A stretch of 64,000 bases of DNA. It comes from an uncultured bacterium. GTDB lineage: Bacteria; Bacteroidota; Bacteroidia; Bacteroidales; Muribaculaceae. The stretch is from NCBI GenBank assembly GCA_905214715.1, contig CAJMMT010000012.1, forward strand, positions 7,915-71,914. The letters are read 5' to 3'. The notes under the pieces were generated by a model that searched no databases, was not told the origin of the DNA, and saw only the letters and a list, made by a program, of their open reading frames with translations. A program made the position numbers and the translations under genes. This document shows positions 27,658 to 36,082 of this stretch, piece by piece. How positions within the stretch are numbered: position 1 is the first letter of the stretch; each line of letters starts with the position of its first letter.

Positions 27658-28244
27658 AGTGTGATAATCTCCTGATGCAATGCCCCCGGAGTTCCGGATG
27701 GATATATGCGTCTTAATCCTTCCTTTGGCTCTTTGTCGCCTTCTTTTACTCTTATCCTTACCATTCTCCAGAATTTGGGCAGCAATGATAAGGGACTGAG
27801 AGTTACCTTGATCTTACCCGATGATGATATAAGCAATGCTTTTCCATCGTTGCTCATGGTTACATGGCATTTCCCCGGGGTATCGAGAATGTCTCTGTGG
27901 CGTCGTGTATACTGGTGAAGTTCAAAAATCCGTTTTTCGGCTTCGGGTGAGAGCCAGCCCAATAGATCCCCGGTTTTAAGATTGCAGTCAAAGGCCTCGA
28001 GTACTTTAATGTCGTAACGATCTCCGCGACTGCCGGGTGTACGCCATATCAGGACTCTGACATCTTCTCCAGGATATTCCCAGATACCCTCTATTTCATC
28101 GGTAGCAGTGGTATCTATCATTTCCATAGCCCGTTCAAGAGGAGGTATATTCCGTGACAGCGGATTGTCGGTGCCGGTGGAATGTACCGGCATCGACAAT
28201 CCGTATGTCAGGAGTGCTGTCAGTATGGCGAATCCTAATTTCAT
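27654..28244 (-). CDS. Exported protein of unknown function
   Basis: 196 residues, signal peptide about 1-23. The mid-part (EGIWEYPGEDVRVLIWRTPG, then DRYDIKVLEAFDCNLKTGD) looks like a small beta-barrel of the kind used to measure or bind lipids, but I do not recognise a family. It starts 6 bp after the upstream outer-membrane gene and overlaps the next gene by 4 bp, so the three are one transcript and may work together at the envelope. Confidence 0.6.
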   Translation of the reverse strand: MKLGFAILTALLTYGLSMPVHSTGTDNPLSRNIPPLERAMEMIDTTATDEIEGIWEYPGEDVRVLIWRTPGSRGDRYDIKVLEAFDCNLKTGDLLGWLSPEAEKRIFELHQYTRRHRDILDTPGKCHVTMSNDGKALLISSSGKIKVTLSPLSLLPKFWRMVRIRVKEGDKEPKEGLRRIYPSGTPGALHQEIITL

Positions 28245-28250
28245 CAGGAA

Positions 28251-29780
28251 TCAGGGTTTTGTCGAGAATGTATATGTAAGGCCGAAACTCAGAATCTCTT
28301 TAAGCATCCAGTGCTTCCAGCGGCTTCCGGTAAGCTCTGACGATCCGTCGTATCTGAGATGGGCATAGAGCTGAGTGGACAGGAATCTGTTTATCGTGAA
28401 GTTCCAGGTAGTTTCCAGATCGCTTTGGAAGTATTTGTAGTCTGTAAATGCGAAGAGCCGTGTGCGGCATGATATGTCTGAAGTTACGTTCCATTCCAGA
28501 TTTACTTCGGCATTCGTACCTATCTCGCTGTGTGCCCGATGCCCTTTTTCAATATTGAAACGGGTCTCGTCTATCTTGGAGTCGATACATGTTTTCAGAT
28601 TGTAGGAGAGAGGTGAAATCGATACGCCTATCTTCAGGGTTTTGTATTTGTTGGCATAGCTGTAGCTCATACCGATACCCATATTGAGTTCTCCCGGTGA
28701 TAGGAACGATGCCACGCGGGTGTCGGAATTAGCTTCGTAGTTGCGTAGCAACTGGGTCTTGAACAGCAGGTTGTATGACCAGAAGAAATCATGGAACGCT
28801 TTTATACCTGCCTTGAGGTTCCATTGCAGAAGGTCTTCCGAAATGGAATACTTATGGTAGGATTCCGGAGGAGTGGAATTTATGCCGAGTTTGTAGCTCA
28901 CAGTAGACTGGAACATCATATTGGGATGATATACTGTGTTCAGCTGAACATCCCACAATCCGCTGAGGAGCAATGCAAGGTAATCGTTGCCACCCTGATA
29001 CCAGTTTGACGATACGTATGCCTGTGAAAATTGTATTCCGGCCATGGCGTTGTGTAGCCAATGCACTTTGCGTAATTTTGCTGTCGCTAAATGAGTCTCT
29101 TCTTCCGATACCTCGGGCAGGTCAAGGCTTTTTATGAAGGCACCGAACGAATGGTCTTCTTCCGGCAAACGCGGTGGTACAGGTAAATTCCAATATGCGT
29201 AATCTATGGTATTGGGTGCCTCTACCATAAGGGAGTACATTAGATTCTGGGCTACGCGGTCTCCTATCAGAGCCTCCCGCAGCCAGTCGGGAATCCAGCC
29301 CGGTTTCAGAATCGGAAGCTCTTCCCGCTGTCGGGAGGCCAGCTTACGTTCCAGTTTCTGCGTATACAATGCTTCACGATAGTCATCGGTCAGCTTGCGG
29401 GTGGCGGTGTCGAGAAACTCTTTGCGTTCCTGAGGTGTCATGAGATCGTAGAAAGCGGCGAAGTCTTCCTCTTCCTGCAATGTCCTGTCGATTTCGGCGT
29501 TTGCTCGTTGTCTCATCTCGGCTATCATCTCTTCTTCGCTTTCAAAGTATTCCATCCCATCGGAATATTGCCAGTTTTCATTGCTGAGCACCGTGGGGGG
29601 AAGATTGAAATTGACCGGAGGAATTTCTCTGTATCCTGAAAATATCCATGGTCCGGCAAAGAAGTCATAGTCCGTTTTCTCGGCAGCCCCGGCCCGGGGC
29701 ATGCCGAGCGAGACGGCTGTAAGGGTCAGAATCGTGCTTAATGTCTTGAAATGTCGAATTCCGGTTATATTCATTTTCAT
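28251..29780 (-). CDS. Outer-membrane beta-barrel protein (DUF3078-like)
   Basis: 509 residues with signal peptide (cut near AGA at about 32). Residues about 60-190 are acidic and helical, with charged repeats (EEEMIAEMRQRANAEIDR); residues about 215-509 form an amphipathic barrel with a typical closing strand LSFGLTYTFSTKP. I place it tentatively with DUF3078. Function unknown. First gene of the three-gene exported set; a repeat block of about 200 bp separates it from the protease gene upstream. Confidence 0.6.
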   Translation of the reverse strand: MKMNITGIRHFKTLSTILTLTAVSLGMPRAGAAEKTDYDFFAGPWIFSGYREIPPVNFNLPPTVLSNENWQYSDGMEYFESEEEMIAEMRQRANAEIDRTLQEEEDFAAFYDLMTPQERKEFLDTATRKLTDDYREALYTQKLERKLASRQREELPILKPGWIPDWLREALIGDRVAQNLMYSLMVEAPNTIDYAYWNLPVPPRLPEEDHSFGAFIKSLDLPEVSEEETHLATAKLRKVHWLHNAMAGIQFSQAYVSSNWYQGGNDYLALLLSGLWDVQLNTVYHPNMMFQSTVSYKLGINSTPPESYHKYSISEDLLQWNLKAGIKAFHDFFWSYNLLFKTQLLRNYEANSDTRVASFLSPGELNMGIGMSYSYANKYKTLKIGVSISPLSYNLKTCIDSKIDETRFNIEKGHRAHSEIGTNAEVNLEWNVTSDISCRTRLFAFTDYKYFQSDLETTWNFTINRFLSTQLYAHLRYDGSSELTGSRWKHWMLKEILSFGLTYTFSTKP

Positions 29781-29786
29781 GTAGAT

Positions 29787-29980
29787 GTTAGTCTGGAGTA
29801 GTTAGTCCGGAGTCATTAGTAGTTAGTCCGGGGGCATTAGTCGTTAGTAATCAGCCCTTAGAGTCCCTATGCTCCTTAAAATCCTTAAAGACTTTAATGT
29901 CATTAGAGACCTAAGGGTCTTCAAGGCCAGCCTCGCTAACGACTAACGACTAATGACTAATGACTAACGACTAATGCCCA
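29787..29980. repeat. Dispersed stem-loop repeat, copy 2
   Basis: Left half is built from GTTAGTC/GGAGTCATTAGT units (29787-29847), right half from CTAACGACTAATGACTAATG units (29936-29977), giving a long imperfect hairpin. The middle has a smaller one, AGACC-TAAG-GGTCT. It shares GCTAACGACTAA with copy 1 at 20047-20155. Confidence 0.65.
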
Positions 29981-29984
29981 ATGC

Positions 29985-31595
29985 CTAATAACTTAACAAC
30001 TCATCATATTCCGAGGAATTTATAAGCCGTAACGCTTCCTTATATATCGGGTCGTGACGGTTATAGACTTTGAAATATGTGGCGTTGTCATATATATCGC
30101 GTCCTATAAGTCCTTTCAGAATTACCTTGAAGAGAGGTTCGGATACTTTGGCTTCTTCGGCGTTACGTTCTATACCCTCTTTGTCGGCAAGTTGAAGCAG
30201 TTTTTCGATCATTTCGGGCGATACTTCGAAATGATCCACGAAGTAGTCCGCATCCGGATAGTTTTTAAGTATCTCCTTGCGATGGTCGTCCACGTAAGAT
30301 ATCACATAACGGTTTATGAGTCCTTTTGCAACCACGTTCCGGTAATATTTTGTATTTTCGGTAGTATCGAGGGCCACAAACTTGTCTGGGGTTATGCCGC
30401 CGCCTCCATAGATGGTACGTCCTAATCTCAGGGTCTTGACCTTGAGAGAGTCGGCATGGTGGATGGAGTCGGCATGCATCAGTTCTCCATTGTTGAAGCG
30501 GTCAAGGATATCGCGTTGGTAAGCCTGTTGATTTCCTTTCTCATACGGTTTTTGTATGTCGCGTCCCGAGGGGGTGTAATAATGGGCTATGGTAAGGCGT
30601 ATCATAGAGCCGTCGGGGAAGGGGATGGGACGTTGCACGAGGCCTTTGCCGAAGGTGCGGCGTCCTACGACCAGTCCACGGTCCCAGTCCTGTATGCCTC
30701 CCGAGGTTATTTCGGCGGCCGAGGCTGAATACTGGTTTGCCATCACTACAAGCCGGCCGTCGGCGAACAATGGCTTCTTGCCTGATGGAAATGCGTTCAT
30801 GTCGGTGCGTGGCGTTGTACGCCCTTCGGTAAACACGGCCAGACTGCCGGTGGGAAGAAACTCTCCCAAAAGTTCCACCGCTGCCTGAAGGTATCCGCCG
30901 CCATTGTCGGCAAGGTCGAGTATCAGCTGTTCCATACCCTGTTTTTTCAGGTCTGTTATCGCCTTTATGACTTCCGCCGGTGTTTCGGCTGCGAATTTGT
31001 TGAGTCTGATGTATCCTGTTTTCGGATCGGCCATATAAGCGGCGTCTACCGAATAGATTGGTATGTCGTCTCGTGTTATGCGGAACTCTATGGTATCGTT
31101 CACTCCACCCTGGCGGCGAAGAACGGTTACCTCTACATCCGTACCCTTGGGGCCGCGCAGTTTTTTCATAATCTGAGAGTTCTTCATTTTAACGCCGGCT
31201 ATGGTTGTATCGTTCACGCTTATTATGCGGTCTCCGGCAAGGAGGCCTACGCGCTCGGAAGGTCCCCCGCCCACGGTCTGGATAACATACAGCGTGTCTT
31301 GGGTCATGTTGAAAGTGATTCCGATACCGCTGAAATTACCGGCAAGAGGTTCGTTCAGCTCCTTGGTTTCTTCGGCATTGGAATAGGTGGAGTGCGGGTC
31401 GAGTTTCTCAAGCATCCCCTTTATCGCATCCTCTACAAGCTTGTCTTCATTTACAGTGTCGACATATAATTGATTGATAGCGTTCTCAGCCATATACAGC
31501 TTCTGTCCCGGTGTTAATACCAGTCCTTGGCTCCGGCTTTGAAAAATCGCCATTCCTATAGATATTATGGCGATGAATGGTATGATCTTTTTCAT
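29985..31595 (-). CDS. C-terminal processing protease, S41 family
   Basis: 536 residues. An N-terminal signal or anchor helix is followed by a PDZ domain (about 85-170; GIGITF, VGLLAGDRIISVND) and the S41 core with the nucleophile motif YSASAAE and the Lys motif TFGKGLVQ. Such proteases (Ctp/Prc) trim periplasmic proteins near their C-termini. A C-terminal part of about 150 residues is normal for Bacteroidetes members. It lies 66 bp after coaD in the same direction and may belong to the ispF-parE-coaD transcript. Confidence 0.9.
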   Translation of the reverse strand: MKKIIPFIAIISIGMAIFQSRSQGLVLTPGQKLYMAENAINQLYVDTVNEDKLVEDAIKGMLEKLDPHSTYSNAEETKELNEPLAGNFSGIGITFNMTQDTLYVIQTVGGGPSERVGLLAGDRIISVNDTTIAGVKMKNSQIMKKLRGPKGTDVEVTVLRRQGGVNDTIEFRITRDDIPIYSVDAAYMADPKTGYIRLNKFAAETPAEVIKAITDLKKQGMEQLILDLADNGGGYLQAAVELLGEFLPTGSLAVFTEGRTTPRTDMNAFPSGKKPLFADGRLVVMANQYSASAAEITSGGIQDWDRGLVVGRRTFGKGLVQRPIPFPDGSMIRLTIAHYYTPSGRDIQKPYEKGNQQAYQRDILDRFNNGELMHADSIHHADSLKVKTLRLGRTIYGGGGITPDKFVALDTTENTKYYRNVVAKGLINRYVISYVDDHRKEILKNYPDADYFVDHFEVSPEMIEKLLQLADKEGIERNAEEAKVSEPLFKVILKGLIGRDIYDNATYFKVYNRHDPIYKEALRLINSSEYDELLSY

Positions 31596-31661
31596 TTTAT
31601 TTCTATTCTTGAATAGGTTACCTGTATGAGTCTGCGGTGTCTGCGAATGGATGCCGCGTCA

Positions 31662-32129
31662 TTACCCCCTCGGGAATATCTCAGGCAGGAAAGGAGTAAC
31701 GTCGTATCCGTAATGCTCCAGCTCTCTGACAAGAGAACTGGAGATGAACCCATATTCAGGTCTGGCTGTGAGTAGCAACGTGTCTATTCCGGAGATGGCC
31801 CTGTTTGCGTCGGCCAGGTTCCTCTCATATTCGAAATCCTTTACGTCGCGCACTCCACGTATCAACACTTTCGCACCTGTTTGCCGTGCATACTCTACTG
31901 TGAGTCCGGAATAGCTTTCGACACGTACTTTGCTGTTGCCTGAATAAAGGCTTCTTATATTCTCTAAACGTTCATCGAGGTCGTCGGGTTTCCCTTTCTC
32001 ACTGTTGAAACCTATCGCGATTATAACTTCGTCGAACAGTCCTGCGGCTCGCGCCACAATGTCGGCATGTCCTTTTGTAAAAGGATCGAACGACCCCGGA
32101 TACAGAGCCTTTCTTTTCTGCAATGTCAT
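31662..32129 (-). CDS. coaD: Phosphopantetheine adenylyltransferase
   Basis: 155 residues, full length. It joins AMP from ATP to 4'-phosphopantetheine, giving dephospho-CoA, the fourth step of CoA synthesis. Motifs are YPGSFDPFTKGH (nucleotide-binding, TKGH), RGVRDVKDFEYE and EYGFISSSLVRE. Its ATG overlaps the parE stop by 4 bp, so the two are translationally coupled. Confidence 0.96.
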   Translation of the reverse strand: MTLQKRKALYPGSFDPFTKGHADIVARAAGLFDEVIIAIGFNSEKGKPDDLDERLENIRSLYSGNSKVRVESYSGLTVEYARQTGAKVLIRGVRDVKDFEYERNLADANRAISGIDTLLLTARPEYGFISSSLVRELEHYGYDVTPFLPEIFPRG

Positions 32130-34156
32130 ATCTCGCTGTCGTCTTCGGTTATCAGGTTGTCGATTATGAAGTTCTGGCGCTCCATGGTGTTCTTGCCCAT
32201 GAAGAATTCCAGTAACTTGTCTACTGTGTCATCCCGTTTGAGTGTTACCTGGTCAAGACGCATGTCGGGACCGATGAAGTCGGCAAACTCTACGTCGTTG
32301 ATTTCTCCAAGACCTTTGAATCGGGTTATCTCGGCATTTTTCCCGAATTGGGCTATCGCAGCTTCGCGTTCTTCATCGGTGTAGCAATAATATGTATCTT
32401 TCGTTTCTTTGCTATCCTTTTCGCTCTCATATCGCCCGGTTTTCACTTTCCCTTTACGGCTCTTGCGTTTGGTTGCGTTCTTGTCTCTTACGCGGAAGAG
32501 AGGTGTCTGAAGAATGTATACGTGCCCTTTCTTTATCAGATCGGGGAAGAACATCAGGAAAAATGTAATTACAAGCAGTCTGATGTGCATGCCGTCTACA
32601 TCGGCATCGGTCGCGATTATGACCTTGTTGTATCTCAGACCCTCGATACCCTCCTCGATATTGAGCGCTGCCTGCAGAAGATTGAATTCATCGTTCTTAT
32701 ACACTACCTCCTGAGTCATGCCATAGGAATTGAGCGGCTTTCCCCTGAGTGAGAATACGGCTTGCGTCTCGGCGTTGCGCACTTTGGTTATGGTCCCCGA
32801 GGCGGAGTCTCCCTCGGTTATGAAGATTGCCGATTCCTCTCTAAGGTCTGTTTTGGCCGATGGTTTCAGGGCATCGGAATAATGCACCCTGCAATCGCGT
32901 AGCTTACGGTTATGGAGCGATACTTTTTTTGCTTTCTCGCGCGCTAACTTGGCTACACCGGCCATGGCCTTGCGCTCTTTCTCAGACGATGCTATTTTCT
33001 GTAGCATGGCCGTGGCCGTGTCCGGATTGCGGTGCAGATAGTCGTCGAGAGCTTTCTTTATGAAATCTCCTATGAACTTATTGACGGTTATCGGGCTGTC
33101 GGGAGCTATCTCTTTCGATCCGAGTTTTGTCTTGGTCTGGCTTTCGAATACCGGTTCCTGAATTCTCACCGCGACTGCGGCAACCATCCCGTTTCTTATA
33201 TCTGAAAACTCATATCCCTTTCCGGAGAATTCCTTGATGGTGCGCGAAACGTGCTCGCGGAAGGCGCTCAGATGTGTGCCCCCCTGCGTGGTGTGCTGTC
33301 CGTTTACAAATGAGTAGTATTCCTCTCCATATTGCTCGGCGTGGGTAAGTACAACCTCTATGTCGTCGCCTTGCAAATGTATTATCGGGTAGAGAGGATT
33401 GGCTGTCATGTTCTCCTTAAGGAGATCGAGCAATCCATGACGCGATACATATCTTTTCCCATTGTAGAATATCTGTAATCCCGAGTTCAGATAGGTATAA
33501 TTGTTTACCATCGTCTCGACAAAATCATTGTTGAAACGATAATCCCTGAATAGCGAGGAGTCCGGTTTGAATACTACAAGTGTGCCGTTGGGTTCCTTGG
33601 TGGGTTCAAGGTCTGTCTGGTTTGTCAGTTCTCCCTTGGTGAAGTCGCATGTAACACATTCGCCATCGCGGAAACTCGACACCTTGCAGTAAGTCGACAA
33701 CGCGTTCACCGCCTTAAGACCTACGCCGTTAAGACCCACCGATTTCTTGAAGTTCTTGTCGTCGAACTTGCCACCGGTGTTTATATCTGACGCAACATCC
33801 TTGACCTTTCCGAGGGGTATGCCGCGTCCATAGTCGCGCACGGTTACTTCTCCATCATCGGTGATGTTGATGTCTATGCGCTTGCCGGCTCCCATGTTGA
33901 ACTCGTCTATCGAGTTATCCACAACCTCTTTTATGAGCACATAAATGCCATCCTCCGCGTGGGTCCCGTCGCCGAGTTTGCCTATATACATTCCCGGACG
34001 GCGCCTTATATGCTCGTTCCAGGAAAGTTTTACAATGGAGTCGTCTGTATAGGTCCCGGCCGAACTGCCGGAACTTTCCGGACTTTCGTCCGCGACTGTT
34101 TCAGCATCTTTGATTTTCGGTTCCTGTGGCAGATCGAATATGTTGGTCTCTTCCAT
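32126..34156 (-). CDS. parE: DNA topoisomerase IV subunit B
   Basis: 676 residues. A disordered acidic N-terminus (about 1-38) precedes the GHKL ATPase (VVDNSIDEFNMG; DYGRGIP; GLNGVGLKAVNALS), the transducer and the TOPRIM domain (ITEGDSASG; DADVDGMHIR). Residues about 560-600 form a Lys-rich insert (KNATKRKSRKGKVKTGRYES). ParE acts with ParC to separate linked chromosomes. A ParE rather than GyrB call rests on length and on the insert; parC is not in the window. It shares one base with the ispF stop (TAATG). Confidence 0.88.
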   Translation of the reverse strand: MEETNIFDLPQEPKIKDAETVADESPESSGSSAGTYTDDSIVKLSWNEHIRRRPGMYIGKLGDGTHAEDGIYVLIKEVVDNSIDEFNMGAGKRIDINITDDGEVTVRDYGRGIPLGKVKDVASDINTGGKFDDKNFKKSVGLNGVGLKAVNALSTYCKVSSFRDGECVTCDFTKGELTNQTDLEPTKEPNGTLVVFKPDSSLFRDYRFNNDFVETMVNNYTYLNSGLQIFYNGKRYVSRHGLLDLLKENMTANPLYPIIHLQGDDIEVVLTHAEQYGEEYYSFVNGQHTTQGGTHLSAFREHVSRTIKEFSGKGYEFSDIRNGMVAAVAVRIQEPVFESQTKTKLGSKEIAPDSPITVNKFIGDFIKKALDDYLHRNPDTATAMLQKIASSEKERKAMAGVAKLAREKAKKVSLHNRKLRDCRVHYSDALKPSAKTDLREESAIFITEGDSASGTITKVRNAETQAVFSLRGKPLNSYGMTQEVVYKNDEFNLLQAALNIEEGIEGLRYNKVIIATDADVDGMHIRLLVITFFLMFFPDLIKKGHVYILQTPLFRVRDKNATKRKSRKGKVKTGRYESEKDSKETKDTYYCYTDEEREAAIAQFGKNAEITRFKGLGEINDVEFADFIGPDMRLDQVTLKRDDTVDKLLEFFMGKNTMERQNFIIDNLITEDDSEI

Positions 34157-34650
34157 TATCTATCCTGTTGTTTTGTCATCAACACCACGGCCATGGCCGC
34201 GATACCTTCTCCACGTCCTGTAAATCCAAGTTTCTCTGTCGTGGTGGCCTTGACGCTTATACGGGCCGGATCTGTGCCGATAACTTCGGCGATGGTCCGG
34301 CGCATTTTCTCGATATGGGGTTTTAGTTTCGGTTCTTCCGCCATTACGGTTATATCGGCGTTGCCGAGTTCCCATCCCATCCCGGAAGCGAGGGCATTCA
34401 CGTGGCCAAGCAATTTTTTGCTGTCGATTCCTTTGTATGCCGGGTCGGTATCGGGAAAATGTTTGCCGATGTCTCCCAATGCCAAAGCGCCGAGTATGGC
34501 GTCGCATAAGGCGTGGAGAGCCACGTCCGCATCGCTGTGGCCAAGCAGTCCGCGGTCATGTTCCAGTTTCACTCCGCAAAGCCACAATTCGCGTCCTTCG
34601 GCAAATTTGTGAACGTCAAATCCTTGCCCGATTCGTATATCCATTTTCAA
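34156..34650 (-). CDS. ispF: 2-C-methyl-D-erythritol 2,4-cyclodiphosphate synthase
   Basis: 164 residues, full length. It closes the cyclic diphosphate in the MEP route to isoprenoids. Signatures are GQGFDVHKF (metal-binding Asp and His), LLGHSDADVALHALCDAILGA and VKATTTEKLGFTGRGEGIAA. First gene of an ispF-parE-coaD transcript, with its own -7 box about 50 bp upstream. ATG at codon 3 is an equally possible start. Confidence 0.96.
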   Translation of the reverse strand: MKMDIRIGQGFDVHKFAEGRELWLCGVKLEHDRGLLGHSDADVALHALCDAILGALALGDIGKHFPDTDPAYKGIDSKKLLGHVNALASGMGWELGNADITVMAEEPKLKPHIEKMRRTIAEVIGTDPARISVKATTTEKLGFTGRGEGIAAMAVVLMTKQQDR

Positions 34651-34701
34651 TGTGTATATGGGGAATATCCGTCTGTATTTAATATGAACAAACTATAGTT
34701 G

Positions 34702-34709
34702 CAAATATA
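34702..34709 (-). promoter_or_regulatory. -7 box TATATTTG upstream of ispF
   Basis: An exact TAnnTTTG on the minus strand. A TTTG lies 15 bp upstream, shorter spacing than usual. Expected leader about 45 nt. Confidence 0.6.
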
Positions 34710-34777
34710 ATAAAAAGATGGATTCAAACCTTGTAAACAGGTGTTTTGATTCGTGTCCTTCCTTTCTCTACCAAAAC

Positions 34778-34806
34778 GGTACCGCATCCCGGGGGGATAC
34801 GGTACC
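34778..34806 (-). terminator. Terminator of the porU-porV operon
   Basis: GGTACCGCATCC and GGATACGGTACC pair except for one mismatch, and the minus strand continues GTTTTGG. It lies 31 bp after the porV stop and separates the T9SS operon from ispF. Confidence 0.7.
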
Positions 34807-34837
34807 ATCTTGATATCAGTTTATTATAATGCCGTAT

Positions 34838-36052
34838 TTATCTGCGTTTGCCCAGAAGGTCTTTAAGTCCGTCCATGTCAAACGACAGCGTGAAACGCAA
34901 TGTCTGGTCAAGGGGGGATGACTGGGCGGTGGCAAGCATGTATGATGCGTCGAGTCTTACTACATTCAGCGAGAATCCGGCTCCGAAGGCGAAATAGCTG
35001 CGTCCTCCCTTGGTGCTGTCTTCATAATTGTATCCTGCGCGTACAAAAAACTGCTGATTGTAGGCGTATTCAGCACCAACTGAAACGTTGATTTCTCTCA
35101 GTTCCTCCTTAAAACCGCCCGGAGCATCGGTAAATGATTTGAAAATACCGGTGATCGGCGACATGGTGCGCCATTTTTCTTCGGCTTCGTTATATGCGTC
35201 CTGACCCTCTACCGTATCCATATCGTAATCTTTGCGGCGTGGCTTTGTGGGAACAAGAAGCTTGTTCAGGTCAAGTCCTATAGCCAGCGTGTTGTAGTCT
35301 GCCAACGGGAACATGAAGTTGGCGCCGAGACGCAGATTCGTCGGAAGGAATGCATAGTTGGTGCCGTGGTCGTAAGATACTTTAGAACCTATGTTGGAAA
35401 TATTGAAACCCCAGGCGAACTGGCATTCGTTTCTTCCGATCATAGGATAAGTTACATAGTAGCCTGAGATGTCGGCAGCGAATGCTGATGCCGCTGTATT
35501 TGTTTCTCCGGAATAGGCATCCTCATACGACAGGTCTGACAATATATAGCGCAATACTACGCCCATCGAGAATTTTTCGCTCAGTTTACGTGAGTAACCT
35601 ATGTCGAACGCGAGTTCGTAAGGATTGATTGTCTGTACGGTTGAAGCTCCGGTATCATCGCTCATGGTTACTTCACCCAGAGAGAAATAACGGAATGATG
35701 CCGAGAGTGCCTGATTATCCTGTGATCCGAGTTTGTAGTATCCCGATACGTCTGCCAGAAATATGTCGTTGACGATTTTGCGAAGCCACGGGGTGTAGGA
35801 GATGCCTATACCACCCGAGGAATAGGCGAAAGGATATTTCGACGGGTTCCAGAACTGGGAGTTGATGTCAGGGTCGGTGGCGGCGCCGAGGTTACCCATA
35901 CCGCTACCGCGGGCATCGGGAGTGATGCTCAATGTCGTGACACCGGTATTCACCGGGTTGAAATCATTGTCCTTTATATCGTTCTCGGCCATTACGCCGA
36001 ATGTAACCGTTCCGGCGAGCGCGATGGCTGCTATCAGTCTTTTGTCTGTCAT
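34838..36052 (-). CDS. porV: T9SS outer-membrane shuttle protein PorV (LptO)
   Basis: 404 residues. After a signal peptide (cut near VMA at about 22) comes a FadL-like 14-strand barrel. The N-terminal string LSITPDARGSGMGNLGAATD is characteristic of PorV. In T9SS, PorV receives cargo at the outer-membrane translocon and hands it to the PorU sortase. It lies 30 bp downstream of the second PorU-type gene, the expected porU-porV neighbourhood. A charged loop near residues 280-300 (KPRRKDYDMDTVEGQD) is probably periplasmic or surface. A terminator follows. Confidence 0.92.
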   Translation of the reverse strand: MTDKRLIAAIALAGTVTFGVMAENDIKDNDFNPVNTGVTTLSITPDARGSGMGNLGAATDPDINSQFWNPSKYPFAYSSGGIGISYTPWLRKIVNDIFLADVSGYYKLGSQDNQALSASFRYFSLGEVTMSDDTGASTVQTINPYELAFDIGYSRKLSEKFSMGVVLRYILSDLSYEDAYSGETNTAASAFAADISGYYVTYPMIGRNECQFAWGFNISNIGSKVSYDHGTNYAFLPTNLRLGANFMFPLADYNTLAIGLDLNKLLVPTKPRRKDYDMDTVEGQDAYNEAEEKWRTMSPITGIFKSFTDAPGGFKEELREINVSVGAEYAYNQQFFVRAGYNYEDSTKGGRSYFAFGAGFSLNVVRLDASYMLATAQSSPLDQTLRFTLSFDMDGLKDLLGKRR

Positions 36053-36082
36053 TTTAGGTCAATCTTTAGATGGCGCTACTTA

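Noticed and set aside
29787..29980. CRISPR array
   Set aside because: Units are short, irregular and inverted about a centre, without spacers of constant length, and no cas genes are near.
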